Shown: positions 53,914-63,608, numbered from the stretch's first letter. The stretch: DNA of 64,000 nucleotides from Clostridiaceae bacterium (GCA_904501705.1 CAJGCA010000001.1:1-64000), one strand, 5' to 3'. The notes: generated by a model from the sequence alone, not told the origin. Program-made: numbers and translations.

Positions 53914-55260
53914 CTATCGAGATTTCACAAACGAGGCAATATAGAAGCCATCGGTGCCGTGGATATGCGGAAATAGGGTTATCTGATGCGAGACGGGTAA
54001 GCCCGCCTGCGCAAAACAGGTATCCAGCGGCAGTAGCCGCGGGGAAAACTCGGGATGTTGTGTCAAAAACGCTTCGGCAACCTGTTCGTTTTCTTCAGGG
54101 CGAAGCGTGCAGGTCGAATACTGCAGTACACCGCCCACGCGCACGAGCTTCGCCGCCTGAGACAAGATCTGCAGCTGTAAGGCGGGCAGATCAGAAAAAT
54201 CAGCGGAATCCTTATATCGGATCTCGGGCTTGCGGCGGATAACGCCCATTCCCGAGCAGGGTGCGTCGCAGATCACGCGGTCAAACTGCCCGATCCGTTC
54301 ATCGGCGGGCGGCATCGTCGCATCGCGGCAAACGGCGTTGACACAGGTCAGCCCGTATTCCGCCGCGCGGCGGTTGATCGTCGCGCACTTCTGCTCATAC
54401 AGATCCGCCGCTTCAACCACGCCGTGATTTTGCATATACTGCGCGACCGTTAAACTCTTGCCGCCCGGGGCGGCACAAACGTCGGCGACGCGCTCGCTCG
54501 GCTGTGCACCGAGCGACAGGCAACACCACTGCGACGCGACATCCTGATAGTAAAAATGCGTTTTTATCTCATCGGGTAGGCGGTGTAATGCCTGCGCCGA
54601 GAATAGCCGTAGAGCATTCGGTAAGCCATCGATCGGCGTGCAGGTTACCCCTGCATCCATCAATATGGCAGACAGCGCCGCTGTCGTCGTGCGACAGGTG
54701 TTCACACGGATATAGGCGGGCGGCGCGTCGTTGATCGACTCCAAAAGACAGCGCATGCGTTCCTCACCGTACGCCTGACGCCACGCGCGGATATGCGCCC
54801 GTGGGCAGGAATAGCGAATCTCGAGCCCTTTATCGGTGTCGGGCAGCTCGGCGAAAAGTCGATCTGCCTCGCGTTGTACCCCGCGCAACACGCCGTTGAC
54901 AAACCCCGAGAGACGACCGCACCCGAATGAGCGGGTAAGCGATACGCACTCATTGATCGCTGCGAACGCGGGGATGCCGTCGGTATATAGCAGCTGATAC
55001 ACCCCCACCCGCAGAATCTCCCGAATAGCGGGCGACATCTGCTTGACGGGTGTGGAGGACAGCTTGTTAAGCAAATAATCTATGGTTAAGCGGCGTTCGG
55101 TCACGCCGTAGACAAGCCGCGAGGTCATCGCCCGCTCGGATGCGGGCAGTGACTGATGCTCGAGCAGCTCGTCAAGAACAATATTCGAGTAACCGCCCTG
55201 CTCCTGAATGCGCAGCAACGCCGTCACCGCCGCACGGCGGGCATCCGTCTGCGGCATCAT
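53914..55260 (-). CDS. rsmB: 16S rRNA (cytosine-967-C5) methyltransferase RsmB
   Basis: A 448-residue protein: an NusB-like domain (about 1-135, ARRAAVTALLRIQEQG) followed by a NOL1/NOP2/Sun domain. [16 protein letters not shown] is the SAM loop, CDAPCSGMGVIRRKPE and YSTCTLRPEENEQV carry the two cysteines. The ATG overlaps the fmt stop codon by 4 bases. Confidence 0.95.
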   Translation of the reverse strand: MMPQTDARRAAVTALLRIQEQGGYSNIVLDELLEHQSLPASERAMTSRLVYGVTERRLTIDYLLNKLSSTPVKQMSPAIREILRVGVYQLLYTDGIPAFAAINECVSLTRSFGCGRLSGFVNGVLRGVQREADRLFAELPDTDKGLEIRYSCPRAHIRAWRQAYGEERMRCLLESINDAPPAYIRVNTCRTTTAALSAILMDAGVTCTPIDGLPNALRLFSAQALHRLPDEIKTHFYYQDVASQWCCLSLGAQPSERVADVCAAPGGKSLTVAQYMQNHGVVEAADLYEQKCATINRRAAEYGLTCVNAVCRDATMPPADERIGQFDRVICDAPCSGMGVIRRKPEIRYKDSADFSDLPALQLQILSQAAKLVRVGGVLQYSTCTLRPEENEQVAEAFLTQHPEFSPRLLPLDTCFAQAGLPVSHQITLFPHIHGTDGFYIASFVKSR

Positions 55261-56180
55261 CCAAGCACCGTCCCGATCGTGATCGGGTGACCGCGCAGAT
55301 AATCCGCCGCCGCCATACGCCGCGAGCCCTCGGCTTGCAGTTCCTCGATAATCAGCGTGTTGCCATCACCGCAGGCGACCATCAACGGCGAGGTCGCCAC
55401 GACTGTCCCCGCGGGCGCACTCGTCGCGCCACCGACCGTGGTGCGGTAGAGCTTCATCGTCTTACCCTCCACACGGCAGGTCGCCACGGGCCACGGATTT
55501 AATCCGCGAACTTGATTGTGCAGGGATTGCGCGTCCTTATCCCAAGACAGCGGGCACATCGACTTATCCAGCATCGACGCGTAGCAAACACCCTCTGCAG
55601 GCTGCGGGGTCGGGATAATTTCCCCGGAAATAAGTCCGTCCAGCGTGCGGCTGAGCAGGTCTGCCCCATCCGCCGCCAAGAGATCGAACAATTCGCCGCC
55701 GGTCATCGTCTCGGTGATCGGACGACGGGACATCAGCAGAATATCCCCCGTGTCCACACCCTCGTCGAGCTTCATGGTGGTAACGCCGCTCTCAGCATCA
55801 CCGTTCAGCACCGCCCACTGGACAGGCGCCGCTCCGCGGTAGCTCGGCAGCAGCGAGCCGTGGACGTTGATGCAACCGTACAGGGTGAGATCAAGAATGC
55901 GCTTCGGCAGAATCTTACCATAGGCGACCACAATGATCGCGTCCGCGCCGATCGCGCGCAGTTCTTCGTAGCACTCGTCCGTCTTCATTGAGGTCGGCTG
56001 ATACACACGCAGTCCGTGCGTCTGGGCACACACCTTCACCGCAGGCGGGGTCAGGATCTGCTTACGCCCGACAGGCTTGTCGGGTTGCGTGACCACCAGT
56101 GCGATGTCGTGACCGTCCTCAATAAGACGCTCTAATGCGGGCACAGCGAAATCCGGTGTGCCCATATAGATCAGTTTCAT
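55257..56180 (-). CDS. fmt: Methionyl-tRNA formyltransferase
   Basis: A 307-residue enzyme formylating initiator Met-tRNA. MGTPDFAVPALERLI at the start, AYGKILPKRILD, the catalytic NVHGSLLPSYRGAAPVQWA and LDEGVDTGDIL are present; the C-terminal OB domain spans about 205-300. GAGGAGG lies 8 bases before the ATG. It pairs with def, as is usual. Confidence 0.96.
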   Translation of the reverse strand: MKLIYMGTPDFAVPALERLIEDGHDIALVVTQPDKPVGRKQILTPPAVKVCAQTHGLRVYQPTSMKTDECYEELRAIGADAIIVVAYGKILPKRILDLTLYGCINVHGSLLPSYRGAAPVQWAVLNGDAESGVTTMKLDEGVDTGDILLMSRRPITETMTGGELFDLLAADGADLLSRTLDGLISGEIIPTPQPAEGVCYASMLDKSMCPLSWDKDAQSLHNQVRGLNPWPVATCRVEGKTMKLYRTTVGGATSAPAGTVVATSPLMVACGDGNTLIIEELQAEGSRRMAAADYLRGHPITIGTVLG

Positions 56181-56197
56181 AGCCGTGCCCTCCTCTT

Positions 56198-56662
56198 TTA
56201 CTTTAATTCGTCAGGTGCGAGCATCCGCTCGACCTTATCCTTAAACACAATGCCGTCGAGATGATCGCATTCGTGCTCAGCACATTCCGCTGCAAGGCCC
56301 TCCAGTGTGACGATAAAAAACTTGCCGTCGCGGTTCTGTGCCTGCAGCTTGACAATCTCGGGGCGATGGATAAGCCCGTATTCGCCGGGGCTGGAAAGGC
56401 AACCCTCCACACATTCCTGCGTGCCCTTAGTCTCCAGAATTTTCGGGTTGATGCACTCCTTAAGCCCGTCGCCCACATCCATAATGAACAGGCGGCGCAG
56501 CACCCCGATCTGCGGGGCGGCCAAGCCAACGCCGTCGGCTTTTTGCAGAGTGTCCGCCATATCGTCGAGCAGCTGCCACAGCCGCTCGTCAAACTTCTCG
56601 ACAGGGCGACATACCTTATGCAAGGCTTCGTCCTTGTCTGTCAATATTTTTCTGATAGCCAT
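56198..56662 (-). CDS. def: Peptide deformylase
   Basis: A 154-residue metalloenzyme removing the formyl group from nascent chains. All three motifs are intact: GVGLAAPQIG (motif 1), EGCLSSPG (motif 2, metal Cys) and HECDHLDG (motif 3, HExxH). AAAGGAG lies 9 bases before the chosen ATG; the frame is open 39 codons further into priA but lacks a proper start. Confidence 0.96.
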   Translation of the reverse strand: MAIRKILTDKDEALHKVCRPVEKFDERLWQLLDDMADTLQKADGVGLAAPQIGVLRRLFIMDVGDGLKECINPKILETKGTQECVEGCLSSPGEYGLIHRPEIVKLQAQNRDGKFFIVTLEGLAAECAEHECDHLDGIVFKDKVERMLAPDELK

Positions 56663-56681
56663 CCGCGATAACTCCTTTGTA

Positions 56682-59138
56682 TCACAGCATAACGGCGGGA
56701 TTAATGTCCACATATACATTAACCTGCCGATTCTCCGGTACGTCGTGGAAGGTTCGCAGCAACTGCCGCACCAGCTCACGCATACGGGCTGTGTTTTTCG
56801 CCTTTACCAGTAATTTGTAGCGGTACTTGCCTGCCACGCGCAGTACGCTCGCAGGAGTGGGATCCAGCGCGATCATCGGCAGATCGCGGTAATCCTCGGT
56901 CGCCGCCAAGCGCAACTGCTCGAGCATCCGTCGGCAGGATTGCCGCACCGCCGTCTCGGATACACCCGTGAAGCCGAACATAAAAAGGTCGGCATACGGC
57001 GGGTAGTGCATCATCCTGCGCGAAGCGATCTCCAGGTCATAAAAGCCCGTATAATCCTGCGCCGCCGACAGTTCGATGATCGCGTTATCGGGGGTGTAGG
57101 TCTGGATGATCGCTTTCCCCTGCTGATCGCGGCGACCGGCACGACCGATCACCTGCGTGAGCAGAGAAAACGTGGTCTCAAAGCTACGATAATCGTCCGC
57201 ATACAGCGATTGGTCAGCCGACAGCACGCCGACCAGCCCAACCTGCGGGAAATCCAACCCCTTCGCCACCATCTGCGTACCGATCATAATGCGGTAATCT
57301 CCGCGGGCGAAGGCTTGGAACTTATTCTCATAAGAAAAGCGGGACATCGTCGTGTCGGTATCCATGCGCAATATCGGCACGTCGGGAAATTTCTCCGCCA
57401 GCTCCTGCTCCACCAGTTGCGTGCCAAGACCCGCGTAGCGGAGCTTATCCGACTCGCAGGACGGGCACTTGGCGGGCGGGCGCTGGGTATGTCCGCAATA
57501 GTGACACATCAGGCGATTGTTCGCCCGATGATAGGTCATCGAAATGCTGCACGACGGGCAGGTGATCACCTGTCCACAGGAGCGACAGGACAACTGCGTG
57601 TGAAACCCGCGGCGATTAAGCAGCAGGATCACCTGCTGACCGTTATCAAGGCAGGTCTGCATCTCGCGATACAGCGTATCGCCAATGATGCTGTCACCAA
57701 GCACCTCGCCGCGCAGATCCGCAACCTCCACCGTCGGCAGCTTTGCATCACCGTAACGGCTGTCAAGCGTCACGAAGGTGTAGCGACCGCTGGATGCTGC
57801 GTGATAACTCTCAATCGACGGTGTCGCCGAGGTGAGCAGCAGCAGCGCCTTGTGATGCGCACAGCGGAAACGCGCCACATCCCGCGCGTGATAACGTGGG
57901 TTGGACTCGGATTTGTAGGTATGCTCCTGCTCCTCGTCCATCACGATGAGCCCGAGGTTATCGCAGGGAGCGAACACCGCCGAGCGGGTGCCGACAACGA
58001 TGCGTGCGTCACCGCGCTTGATGCGCTTCCACTCATCCATTCGTTCGCCGATGGCAAGGCCGCTGTGCAGCACCGCCACGCGACGACCGTATTTGCGAAT
58101 GAACAGCTCCATCATCTGCGGTGTCAGCGAGATCTCGGGCACTAGCACGATAACTTGCTTGCCGTCCGCGAGCACGCGGTCAATGAGATTCATATAGACG
58201 GCGGTCTTACCACTGCCGGTCACGCCATACAGCAGCGCTGCCGCCGCTTCGTCGCGCTCGCAGAGCCTGAGCAGCGTGGAATACGCATGGGATTGTTGCT
58301 CATTAAGGGTCTTTTGCACGATTTCGGGCGCATCCTCCGCGTCCTTATACGGCGAGCGAAGCACCTCGGCGTCGTAGATCTCCACGAGCCCCTTCTTCTC
58401 CAGCGCGGTTACGACCGCGGGAGTGACACCTGTGAAATAGCAGACCTCCTTGACCGATGCAGCACCAACATCCTCGAGCAGAGACAGCACCGACTGCTGT
58501 TTTGCCGTCAGCTTCGGCGCAGCCGCTTCTTGCGGGTTAGAGCGTAGCCGCACGGTGCGGATCGACGCATCACCGACGTGGCGAAACGCATCCTCCGTGC
58601 GGCGAAGAACGCCCAATTCAAGCAGATGGAGCAGGGCGGGAGCGTCTGTCTCCATCCCGATGCGCTTTAGCAGCATTGCCTCATCCGCGCCGCCTGCACA
58701 TTTCGCCACAAAAGCGAGCAGTTGTCGCTCGTTAGGGGTCAGTGTCTCCAGTACTTCGGGCGGAATATCCTCAGCAGGGCGCAGAACGGGACGGATGCGC
58801 ATATACAGCCCCGTCGGTAACATCGTGCGTACCGCATCAAACAGCGTGCAGAAGGTGCGCTCCTGCATAAAGCGGGCAAGCGCCAGCATCTCCGCGCTCA
58901 AAAGCGGCTCCTCATCCATCACGGAATGAACGGGCTTCAGGCGGGCGACCTCGGTCTCCTCGGAAACCTCCGTCACGATACCCTGACGGCGGCGGTTGCC
59001 GCTGCCGAACGGCACGAGAACGCGCACGCCGACCTGCGGCTCACCGAGATCGCTCGGCCAAAGATAGGAATACGCCTTGTCGAAGGAAAACGCTGCCTGC
59101 TCTACGGCGATCTTCACCGTCGTGTGTGTGATCGGCAT
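56682..59138 (-). CDS. priA: Primosomal replication-restart helicase PriA
   Basis: An 818-residue superfamily 2 helicase that reloads the replisome at broken or stalled forks. The N-terminal 3'-DNA-binding domain (about 1-100) is followed by a winged helix, the helicase core with Walker A GVTGSGKT and motif II DEEQ (usually DEEH), a double zinc region CRSCGQVITCPSC...CHYCG...CPSC and the C-terminal domain. The 818-residue length is normal. AGGGGAGGG precedes the ATG. In Bacillus coaBC lies between rpoZ and priA; it is absent here. Confidence 0.96.
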   Translation of the reverse strand: MPITHTTVKIAVEQAAFSFDKAYSYLWPSDLGEPQVGVRVLVPFGSGNRRRQGIVTEVSEETEVARLKPVHSVMDEEPLLSAEMLALARFMQERTFCTLFDAVRTMLPTGLYMRIRPVLRPAEDIPPEVLETLTPNERQLLAFVAKCAGGADEAMLLKRIGMETDAPALLHLLELGVLRRTEDAFRHVGDASIRTVRLRSNPQEAAAPKLTAKQQSVLSLLEDVGAASVKEVCYFTGVTPAVVTALEKKGLVEIYDAEVLRSPYKDAEDAPEIVQKTLNEQQSHAYSTLLRLCERDEAAAALLYGVTGSGKTAVYMNLIDRVLADGKQVIVLVPEISLTPQMMELFIRKYGRRVAVLHSGLAIGERMDEWKRIKRGDARIVVGTRSAVFAPCDNLGLIVMDEEQEHTYKSESNPRYHARDVARFRCAHHKALLLLTSATPSIESYHAASSGRYTFVTLDSRYGDAKLPTVEVADLRGEVLGDSIIGDTLYREMQTCLDNGQQVILLLNRRGFHTQLSCRSCGQVITCPSCSISMTYHRANNRLMCHYCGHTQRPPAKCPSCESDKLRYAGLGTQLVEQELAEKFPDVPILRMDTDTTMSRFSYENKFQAFARGDYRIMIGTQMVAKGLDFPQVGLVGVLSADQSLYADDYRSFETTFSLLTQVIGRAGRRDQQGKAIIQTYTPDNAIIELSAAQDYTGFYDLEIASRRMMHYPPYADLFMFGFTGVSETAVRQSCRRMLEQLRLAATEDYRDLPMIALDPTPASVLRVAGKYRYKLLVKAKNTARMRELVRQLLRTFHDVPENRQVNVYVDINPAVML

Positions 59139-59169
59139 CGTTCTCCCTCCCCTTTTTTACGGCTGTAAT

Positions 59170-59370
59170 TTATACGTCGTCCGATACAAATAGGCTGCAG
59201 TTGCCCTCACGGAAATCCTGAATCGCCAAGCTGACGGGTTTCTCGATAATGATCTCCTTATTGGCCTCCGCCTCCTCGGCGATCTGGCGCGCGCGCTTCG
59301 CGACACCGACCACCACGGCATAACGGCTGTTGTTGCCCTTCAATTCTTCAATGTCGTTGGGTGCTAACAT
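59170..59370 (-). CDS. rpoZ: RNA polymerase omega subunit
   Basis: A 66-residue omega subunit: SRYAVVVGVAKRARQI (15-30) is the conserved RpoZ core, followed by KPVSLAIQDF. It assists assembly of beta-prime into RNA polymerase. GGAGG lies 9 bases before the ATG; it begins one base after the gmk stop codon. Confidence 0.95.
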   Translation of the reverse strand: MLAPNDIEELKGNNSRYAVVVGVAKRARQIAEEAEANKEIIIEKPVSLAIQDFREGNCSLFVSDDV

Positions 59371-59371
59371 A

Positions 59372-59980
59372 TCACTTTACCTCCAAAACAGTGTTTTCCA
59401 TACGTGAATAGCGTAAATTTTCTGCATCGATGATGGTGTTGATGCGGGCGACCGCCTGCTCGACCTCATCGTTGAGCACAACATATTGATAGCGGAAGAC
59501 ACGGGTAAGCTCCTGCTGTGCCGCCGCCAGACGGCGCTCGATGACCTCATCGGTCTCGGTGCCGCGACCGCGCAGACGGTGCTCCAGCTCTTCCATCGAC
59601 GGAACCGCCAGGAAGATGGACACGAGATCCTCCCGCTTATCCATCACCTTCTCGGCGCCCTGCACCTCAATCTCGAGGATGACATTCTTCCCCTCATACA
59701 GCCAACGCTGGATGGGCGCGATGGGCGTGCCGTAATAGTTGCCGTTGTATTCGGCATATTCCAGAAATCCGTCGTTTGCGATGGTCTGCTCAAACTCCTC
59801 CCGTGTGCGGAAGAAATAGTGCACACCCTCCTGCTCGCCGAAGCGGGGATCGCGGGTCGTCATTGAGATCGACAGCACCGTGTCCTTGCGCTGCTCGAGC
59901 AGCGATTTGATGATCGTGCCCTTGCCCGAGCCGGACGGACCGGACAGGACGATCAGCATACCCTCTTTATTCTTGCTCAT
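59372..59980 (-). CDS. gmk: Guanylate kinase
   Basis: A 202-residue kinase converting GMP to GDP. P-loop [10 protein letters not shown] (about 12-21), the GMP-site [19 protein letters not shown] and [11 protein letters not shown] are present. GAGGAGG is 6 bases before the chosen ATG; this start overlaps the end of remA by 14 bases, so the two are coupled. The longer ORF start sits on the ribosome site. Confidence 0.96.
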   Translation of the reverse strand: MSKNKEGMLIVLSGPSGSGKGTIIKSLLEQRKDTVLSISMTTRDPRFGEQEGVHYFFRTREEFEQTIANDGFLEYAEYNGNYYGTPIAPIQRWLYEGKNVILEIEVQGAEKVMDKREDLVSIFLAVPSMEELEHRLRGRGTETDEVIERRLAAAQQELTRVFRYQYVVLNDEVEQAVARINTIIDAENLRYSRMENTVLEVK

Positions 59981-60227
59981 CGGTATCCTCCTCATCATCA
60001 CTCATACGGTTCGCCACCGTCTCCGGCTGCACCGCGGACAGGATCACATGTTCACTGTCCATCACCAGCACCGCGCGAGTGCGGCGTCCGTATGTAGCGT
60101 CAATCAGCGTACCGCGCTCCTTGGCATCCTGAATGATGCGCTTGATCGGGGCGGATTCGGGGCTGACCATCGCCACCACGCGGCCCGCCGCGACCATATT
60201 GCCGAAGCCGATATTGATCAGTTTCAT
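59967..60227 (-). CDS. remA: RemA-like regulator (DUF370)
   Basis: An 86-residue RemA-family protein: [40 protein letters not shown] and the conserved [17 protein letters not shown]. In Bacillus RemA is a DNA-binding activator of biofilm matrix and osmoprotection genes. A short acidic tail overlaps the start of gmk. It lies between yicC and gmk as in Bacillus. Confidence 0.94.
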   Translation of the reverse strand: MKLINIGFGNMVAAGRVVAMVSPESAPIKRIIQDAKERGTLIDATYGRRTRAVLVMDSEHVILSAVQPETVANRMSDDEEDTDEQE

Positions 60228-60247
60228 ATCGCATTACCTCTTTCGGG

Positions 60248-61126
60248 TTACTCGATGTTCTGAATCTGCTCGCGGATCTTCTCAATCTCCGCCTTGATGT
60301 CCACGACAATGCGGGTCAGCTCCAGATTGCTGCATTTCGAACCGATGGTGTTGGTCTCGCGGTTGATCTCCTGCACAAGGAAATCAAGCTTGCGGCCGAC
60401 CGCCTCGTCCCCCGACAGCAACGCATCGAGCTGATCGATGTGGCTGCGCAGACGAACGGTCTCCTCAGCCACTGCGATCTTGTCAGCATAGATCGCCGCC
60501 TCGGTCAGCAGACGACCCTCGTCCACCGCCGCGCCATCAAGAAGCTCACGCATACGCGTCTCCACCTTCTCCATATGCTCACGCACCGTCTGCGGGGAGC
60601 GCTCCTCGATCATCGCCACGGCGGAAAGGATCGTCTGTCCGCGAGACAGCACATCCTTGCGCAGGCGTGCGCCCTCGCGCTCACGCATCGCAACGAACTG
60701 TTCGAGTGCGATATCGGTAACCTTCTGCACGGCGCTCCACACCGTGTCCTCGTCCACGGCGACCTGACGCACCGTCAGCACATCGGGATAGCGGGACAGA
60801 GTCGTCACCGAAATATCCTCGCGAAGACCGTACTTCTGCGCCATATCGCGCAACACGGTCAGGTAGTTCTCTGCCAAGCCCTCGTTGACCAGCACCTCGC
60901 TGCCCGCACTCTCCAGCGCATCGATCTGCACGAAAACATCCACCTTGCCGCGGCTGATGCGCTGCTGCAAATAGTTTTTCAGTTTATCGTCGATAAAACC
61001 GTAAACACGGGGCAAGCGGCAGGAATATTCGAAGAAACGGTGATTGACCGATTTGATCTCCACCGTGACGGACAAGCCGTCGAGCACCTCCTGCCCGTGA
61101 CCGTAACCGGTCATACTGCGTATCAC
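60248..61126 (-). CDS. yicC: YicC/YloC-family endoribonuclease
   Basis: A 292-residue protein starting with the family signature IRSMTGYG and VEIKSVNHRFFEYSCRLPR; the DUF1732 C-terminus ends in NLELTRIVVDIKAEIEKIRE. Members cut RNA, and E. coli YicC affects RyhB stability. The start is GTG, 10 bases after AGGAG; the family begins with MIRSMTG, so this beats the ATG four codons later. It is the first gene of the 13-kb block down to spoVM. Confidence 0.92.
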   Translation of the reverse strand: MIRSMTGYGHGQEVLDGLSVTVEIKSVNHRFFEYSCRLPRVYGFIDDKLKNYLQQRISRGKVDVFVQIDALESAGSEVLVNEGLAENYLTVLRDMAQKYGLREDISVTTLSRYPDVLTVRQVAVDEDTVWSAVQKVTDIALEQFVAMREREGARLRKDVLSRGQTILSAVAMIEERSPQTVREHMEKVETRMRELLDGAAVDEGRLLTEAAIYADKIAVAEETVRLRSHIDQLDALLSGDEAVGRKLDFLVQEINRETNTIGSKCSNLELTRIVVDIKAEIEKIREQIQNIE

Positions 61127-61192
61127 AGACGATCCACTCCTTTTGCATACAGTAAAAAGATACTATATATATCCCATTATTATTCACACTAC

Positions 61193-61221
61193 ATTGTAGC
61201 AGTTTTACCCTCTACTGTCAA
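61193..61221 (-). promoter_or_regulatory. SigmaA-type promoter of the yicC-spoVM block
   Basis: On the minus strand perfect TTGACA (61216-61221), 17-base spacer, TACAAT (61193-61198), 66 bases before the yicC start. Confidence 0.8.
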
Positions 61222-61296
61222 GAAAAACTGCGCTTTTTAAGCGGATTTTTACGCTTTGTTCACACTCTGCACACCCCCTCGGTGCAAGGCAAAAAT

Positions 61297-61328
61297 AAAA
61301 GCCCCGAAAGCTGGGCTTTCGGGGCTTT
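61297..61328 (-). terminator. Terminator of the 68-residue membrane protein gene
   Basis: AAAGCCCCGAAAGC is exactly complementary to GCTTTCGGGGCTTT around CCA (minus strand), followed by TTATTTTT, 9 bases after the stop codon. Confidence 0.92.
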
Positions 61329-61337
61329 GTGTGGTGA

Positions 61338-61544
61338 TTATTCCTCGACTGCTTCGACCTCGGCCTCCGCTGCATCCTCGATGATAAACTCGTCATCGAG
61401 ATCATAGTCGAAATCCGCCTCTTCCTCGTACCACGCCTTTTTCTTTGCGCGGGCACGCAGGGCAATGATCACGATCGTGGTCAAAGCGGCGATCGTCGCA
61501 GCAACGGCGGCAACAATGATCCATTTAGCCGTTTTGTTCTTCAT
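61338..61544 (-). CDS. Small membrane protein with acidic C-terminus, unknown
   Basis: A 68-residue protein: short polar start (MKNKTAKW), one membrane helix (about 8-29, rich in Ala, Ile, Val, Thr), a basic cluster RARAKKK, then a strongly acidic end (about 37-68, WYEEEADFDYDLDDEF). The positive cluster after the helix predicts an outside N-terminus and a cytoplasmic acidic tail. GGAGGAGAAGGAAT precedes the chosen ATG; the ORF could run 31 codons further without a ribosome site. It has a full-consensus promoter and a strong terminator, so it is a separate, probably abundant transcript. No family recognised. Confidence 0.75.
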   Translation of the reverse strand: MKNKTAKWIIVAAVAATIAALTTIVIIALRARAKKKAWYEEEADFDYDLDDEFIIEDAAEAEVEAVEE

Positions 61545-61595
61545 ATTCCTTCTCCTCCTGATGTGGTAAAATGGGATTCGATTAGGTCTGTTGGT

Positions 61596-61624
61596 ATTAT
61601 AATACAAATGCCGAATATTGTCAA
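61596..61624 (-). promoter_or_regulatory. Full-consensus promoter of the 68-residue membrane protein gene
   Basis: On the minus strand perfect TTGACA (61619-61624), 17-base spacer and perfect TATAAT (61596-61601), 51 bases before the start codon, just after the ftsH terminator. Confidence 0.88.
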
Positions 61625-61636
61625 GATAAGTGTGCA

Positions 61637-61668
61637 AAAACCGACCGTCTGTGCAGACGGTCGGTTTT
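61637..61668 (-). terminator. Terminator of ftsH
   Basis: On the minus strand AAAACCGACCGTCTG is exactly complementary to CAGACGGTCGGTTTT with a 2-base loop, followed by one more T; 7 bases after the ftsH stop codon. Confidence 0.9.
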
Positions 61669-61675
61669 ATCCGTA

Positions 61676-63607
61676 TTATTCCGCTTGCGGTTCCTGCGGC
61701 AGCGCAGCACCTTCCATAATGGCCTTGAAGGTATCGCTGTCCATCTTCTCGTCCTCGATCAGGCGTTCGGCAACCTCACGCAGCTTATCCATATGGTCAG
61801 TCAGCGTCTTTTCCGTCGCGGCATAGCCGTCGGAGAGCAGGCGGTAGACCTCCTCGTCGATCTTCGCGGCAATCTCCTCGGAATAGTTGCGAGTGTGACC
61901 GAAGTCACGACCGAGGAACACCTCATTCGCATCCGAAGAACCGTACACGATCGGGCCAAGCTTGTCGCTCATACCGTACTTCGTCACCATCTTACGCGCG
62001 ATCTCGGTCGCCCGCTCAATATCGTTCGATGCACCAGTGGAGATGTCCTCCAGCGTCAGCGCCTCAGCAACACGACCGCCGAGCAACACCTGAATGTCCT
62101 CCAGCATCTCGCCGCGGCACTTGTACGAACGATCCTCCTGCGGCAGACTCATCGTGTAACCACCCGCCATTCCTCGCGGAATAATCGAGATCTGGTGCAC
62201 GGGATCCTGCGTCGGGCAGAAATAGGTCACGACCGCGTGACCCGCCTCGTGATAGGCGGTCAGACGCTTCTCTTTATCGGTCATCACGTGGCTGCGCTTC
62301 TCGGTACCGACAACCACCTTGACGGTCGCCTCCTCGATCTCCGCCATCGTAATGGCGTGTAAGCCCCGTCGGGCGGCGAGCAGTGCCGCCTCGTTGAGCA
62401 GATTTTCCAGATCCGCGCCGGTGAAGCCCGCCGTGGATTTGGCGATGACCGCCAGATCGACATCGGGAGCGAGGGGCTTGCCCTTCGCGTGCACCTTGAG
62501 AATATCCTCACGGCCCTGCAGGTCGGGGGTATTAACCACGATCTGTCGATCGAAACGGCCGGGGCGCATCAGCGCGTGATCGAGAATGTCGGGGCGGTTG
62601 GTGGCGGCAATCATAATGATGCCCTCGTTCGCACCGAAGCCGTCCATCTCGACAAGCAGCTGGTTGAGCGTCTGTTCGCGTTCGTCGTGTCCGCCGCCAA
62701 GGCCCGCGCCGCGCTGGCGACCGACCGCGTCGATCTCATCAATGAAAATGATGCAAGGAGCGTTCTTCTTTGCTTGATCGAACAGATCACGCACACGGGA
62801 AGCACCGACGCCGACGTACATCTCAACAAAGTCTGAGCCGGACATCGAGAAGAAGGGTACACCCGCCTCCCCTGCAACCGCGCGGGCAAGCAACGTCTTA
62901 CCCGTACCGGGAGGGCCGACGAGTAGCACGCCCTTCGGTACACGCGCACCAAGCTCGGTAAAGCGCGCAGGCGCTTTGAGGAACTCGACGATCTCCTGCA
63001 GTTCCTCCTTCTCCTCGTTAGCACCCGCCACATCGTCGAAGGTGGTCTTACGCTTGTCGTCCTGTGCCTGCTTGATCTTCGCCTTGCCGAAGCCCATGAT
63101 CTTGCCGCCGCCCTCAATGGAGTTCATCGAACGCTTCATCATCACGACCGACAAGATCACCGCGCCGACAAGCAAAAGCGTCGGCAGCCAGTTGACTATC
63201 CAAGAGGTATTCTTCACGGGATCCCAATCGAAGTCAATATCGTTATCGGGATTATCATCCATACGCGTTTGCATAACGATCGGATCGATCGTCTGGACAA
63301 AATACGCCACGTTCGGCACCTTATAACTAATGACATCCTTCTTGTCGATCTTGCCGTCCTTGTTAATATCGGTGCGGTACTCCTCTCGCAGAGTCAGCTC
63401 CACGCGGCCAGTTCCGAGATCCAGCGTAAAGCTCTCCACCTGATCCTCCAAGAAATAGGCCAAGTAGTCGGAATACACCTTCTCCTCCGTATTGGGAACA
63501 GCGCCGCCAAGCGCCAGCCACATACCAACGAACAGCACGATCGGAAGACCGATAACTAGCAGAATATTCCGCACCGTGCGTCCGGTATTGTTCTTATTGG
63601 GTTCCAA
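61676..63607 (-). CDS. ftsH: ATP-dependent zinc metalloprotease FtsH, with EF-hand-like loop
   Basis: A 643-residue membrane AAA+ protease that degrades misfolded membrane and regulatory proteins. Membrane helices lie at about 13-34 and 132-152. The domain between them carries [12 protein letters not shown] (80-91), an EF-hand-like calcium loop that is unusual for FtsH. The AAA core has [25 protein letters not shown] and the [23 protein letters not shown]; the protease has HEAGH. The start is probably TTG at 63607, 8 bases after GAGGAG; a GTG three codons earlier overlaps that site. It follows tilS by one base; hpt, often between them, is absent. Confidence 0.96.
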   Translation of the reverse strand: MEPNKNNTGRTVRNILLVIGLPIVLFVGMWLALGGAVPNTEEKVYSDYLAYFLEDQVESFTLDLGTGRVELTLREEYRTDINKDGKIDKKDVISYKVPNVAYFVQTIDPIVMQTRMDDNPDNDIDFDWDPVKNTSWIVNWLPTLLLVGAVILSVVMMKRSMNSIEGGGKIMGFGKAKIKQAQDDKRKTTFDDVAGANEEKEELQEIVEFLKAPARFTELGARVPKGVLLVGPPGTGKTLLARAVAGEAGVPFFSMSGSDFVEMYVGVGASRVRDLFDQAKKNAPCIIFIDEIDAVGRQRGAGLGGGHDEREQTLNQLLVEMDGFGANEGIIMIAATNRPDILDHALMRPGRFDRQIVVNTPDLQGREDILKVHAKGKPLAPDVDLAVIAKSTAGFTGADLENLLNEAALLAARRGLHAITMAEIEEATVKVVVGTEKRSHVMTDKEKRLTAYHEAGHAVVTYFCPTQDPVHQISIIPRGMAGGYTMSLPQEDRSYKCRGEMLEDIQVLLGGRVAEALTLEDISTGASNDIERATEIARKMVTKYGMSDKLGPIVYGSSDANEVFLGRDFGHTRNYSEEIAAKIDEEVYRLLSDGYAATEKTLTDHMDKLREVAERLIEDEKMDSDTFKAIMEGAALPQEPQAE

Positions 63608-63608
63608 A

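Noticed and set aside
56940..58145. A 401-codon plus-strand frame opposite priA
   Set aside because: Antisense shadow with Arg/His-rich translation and no ribosome site; priA motifs are intact on the other strand.
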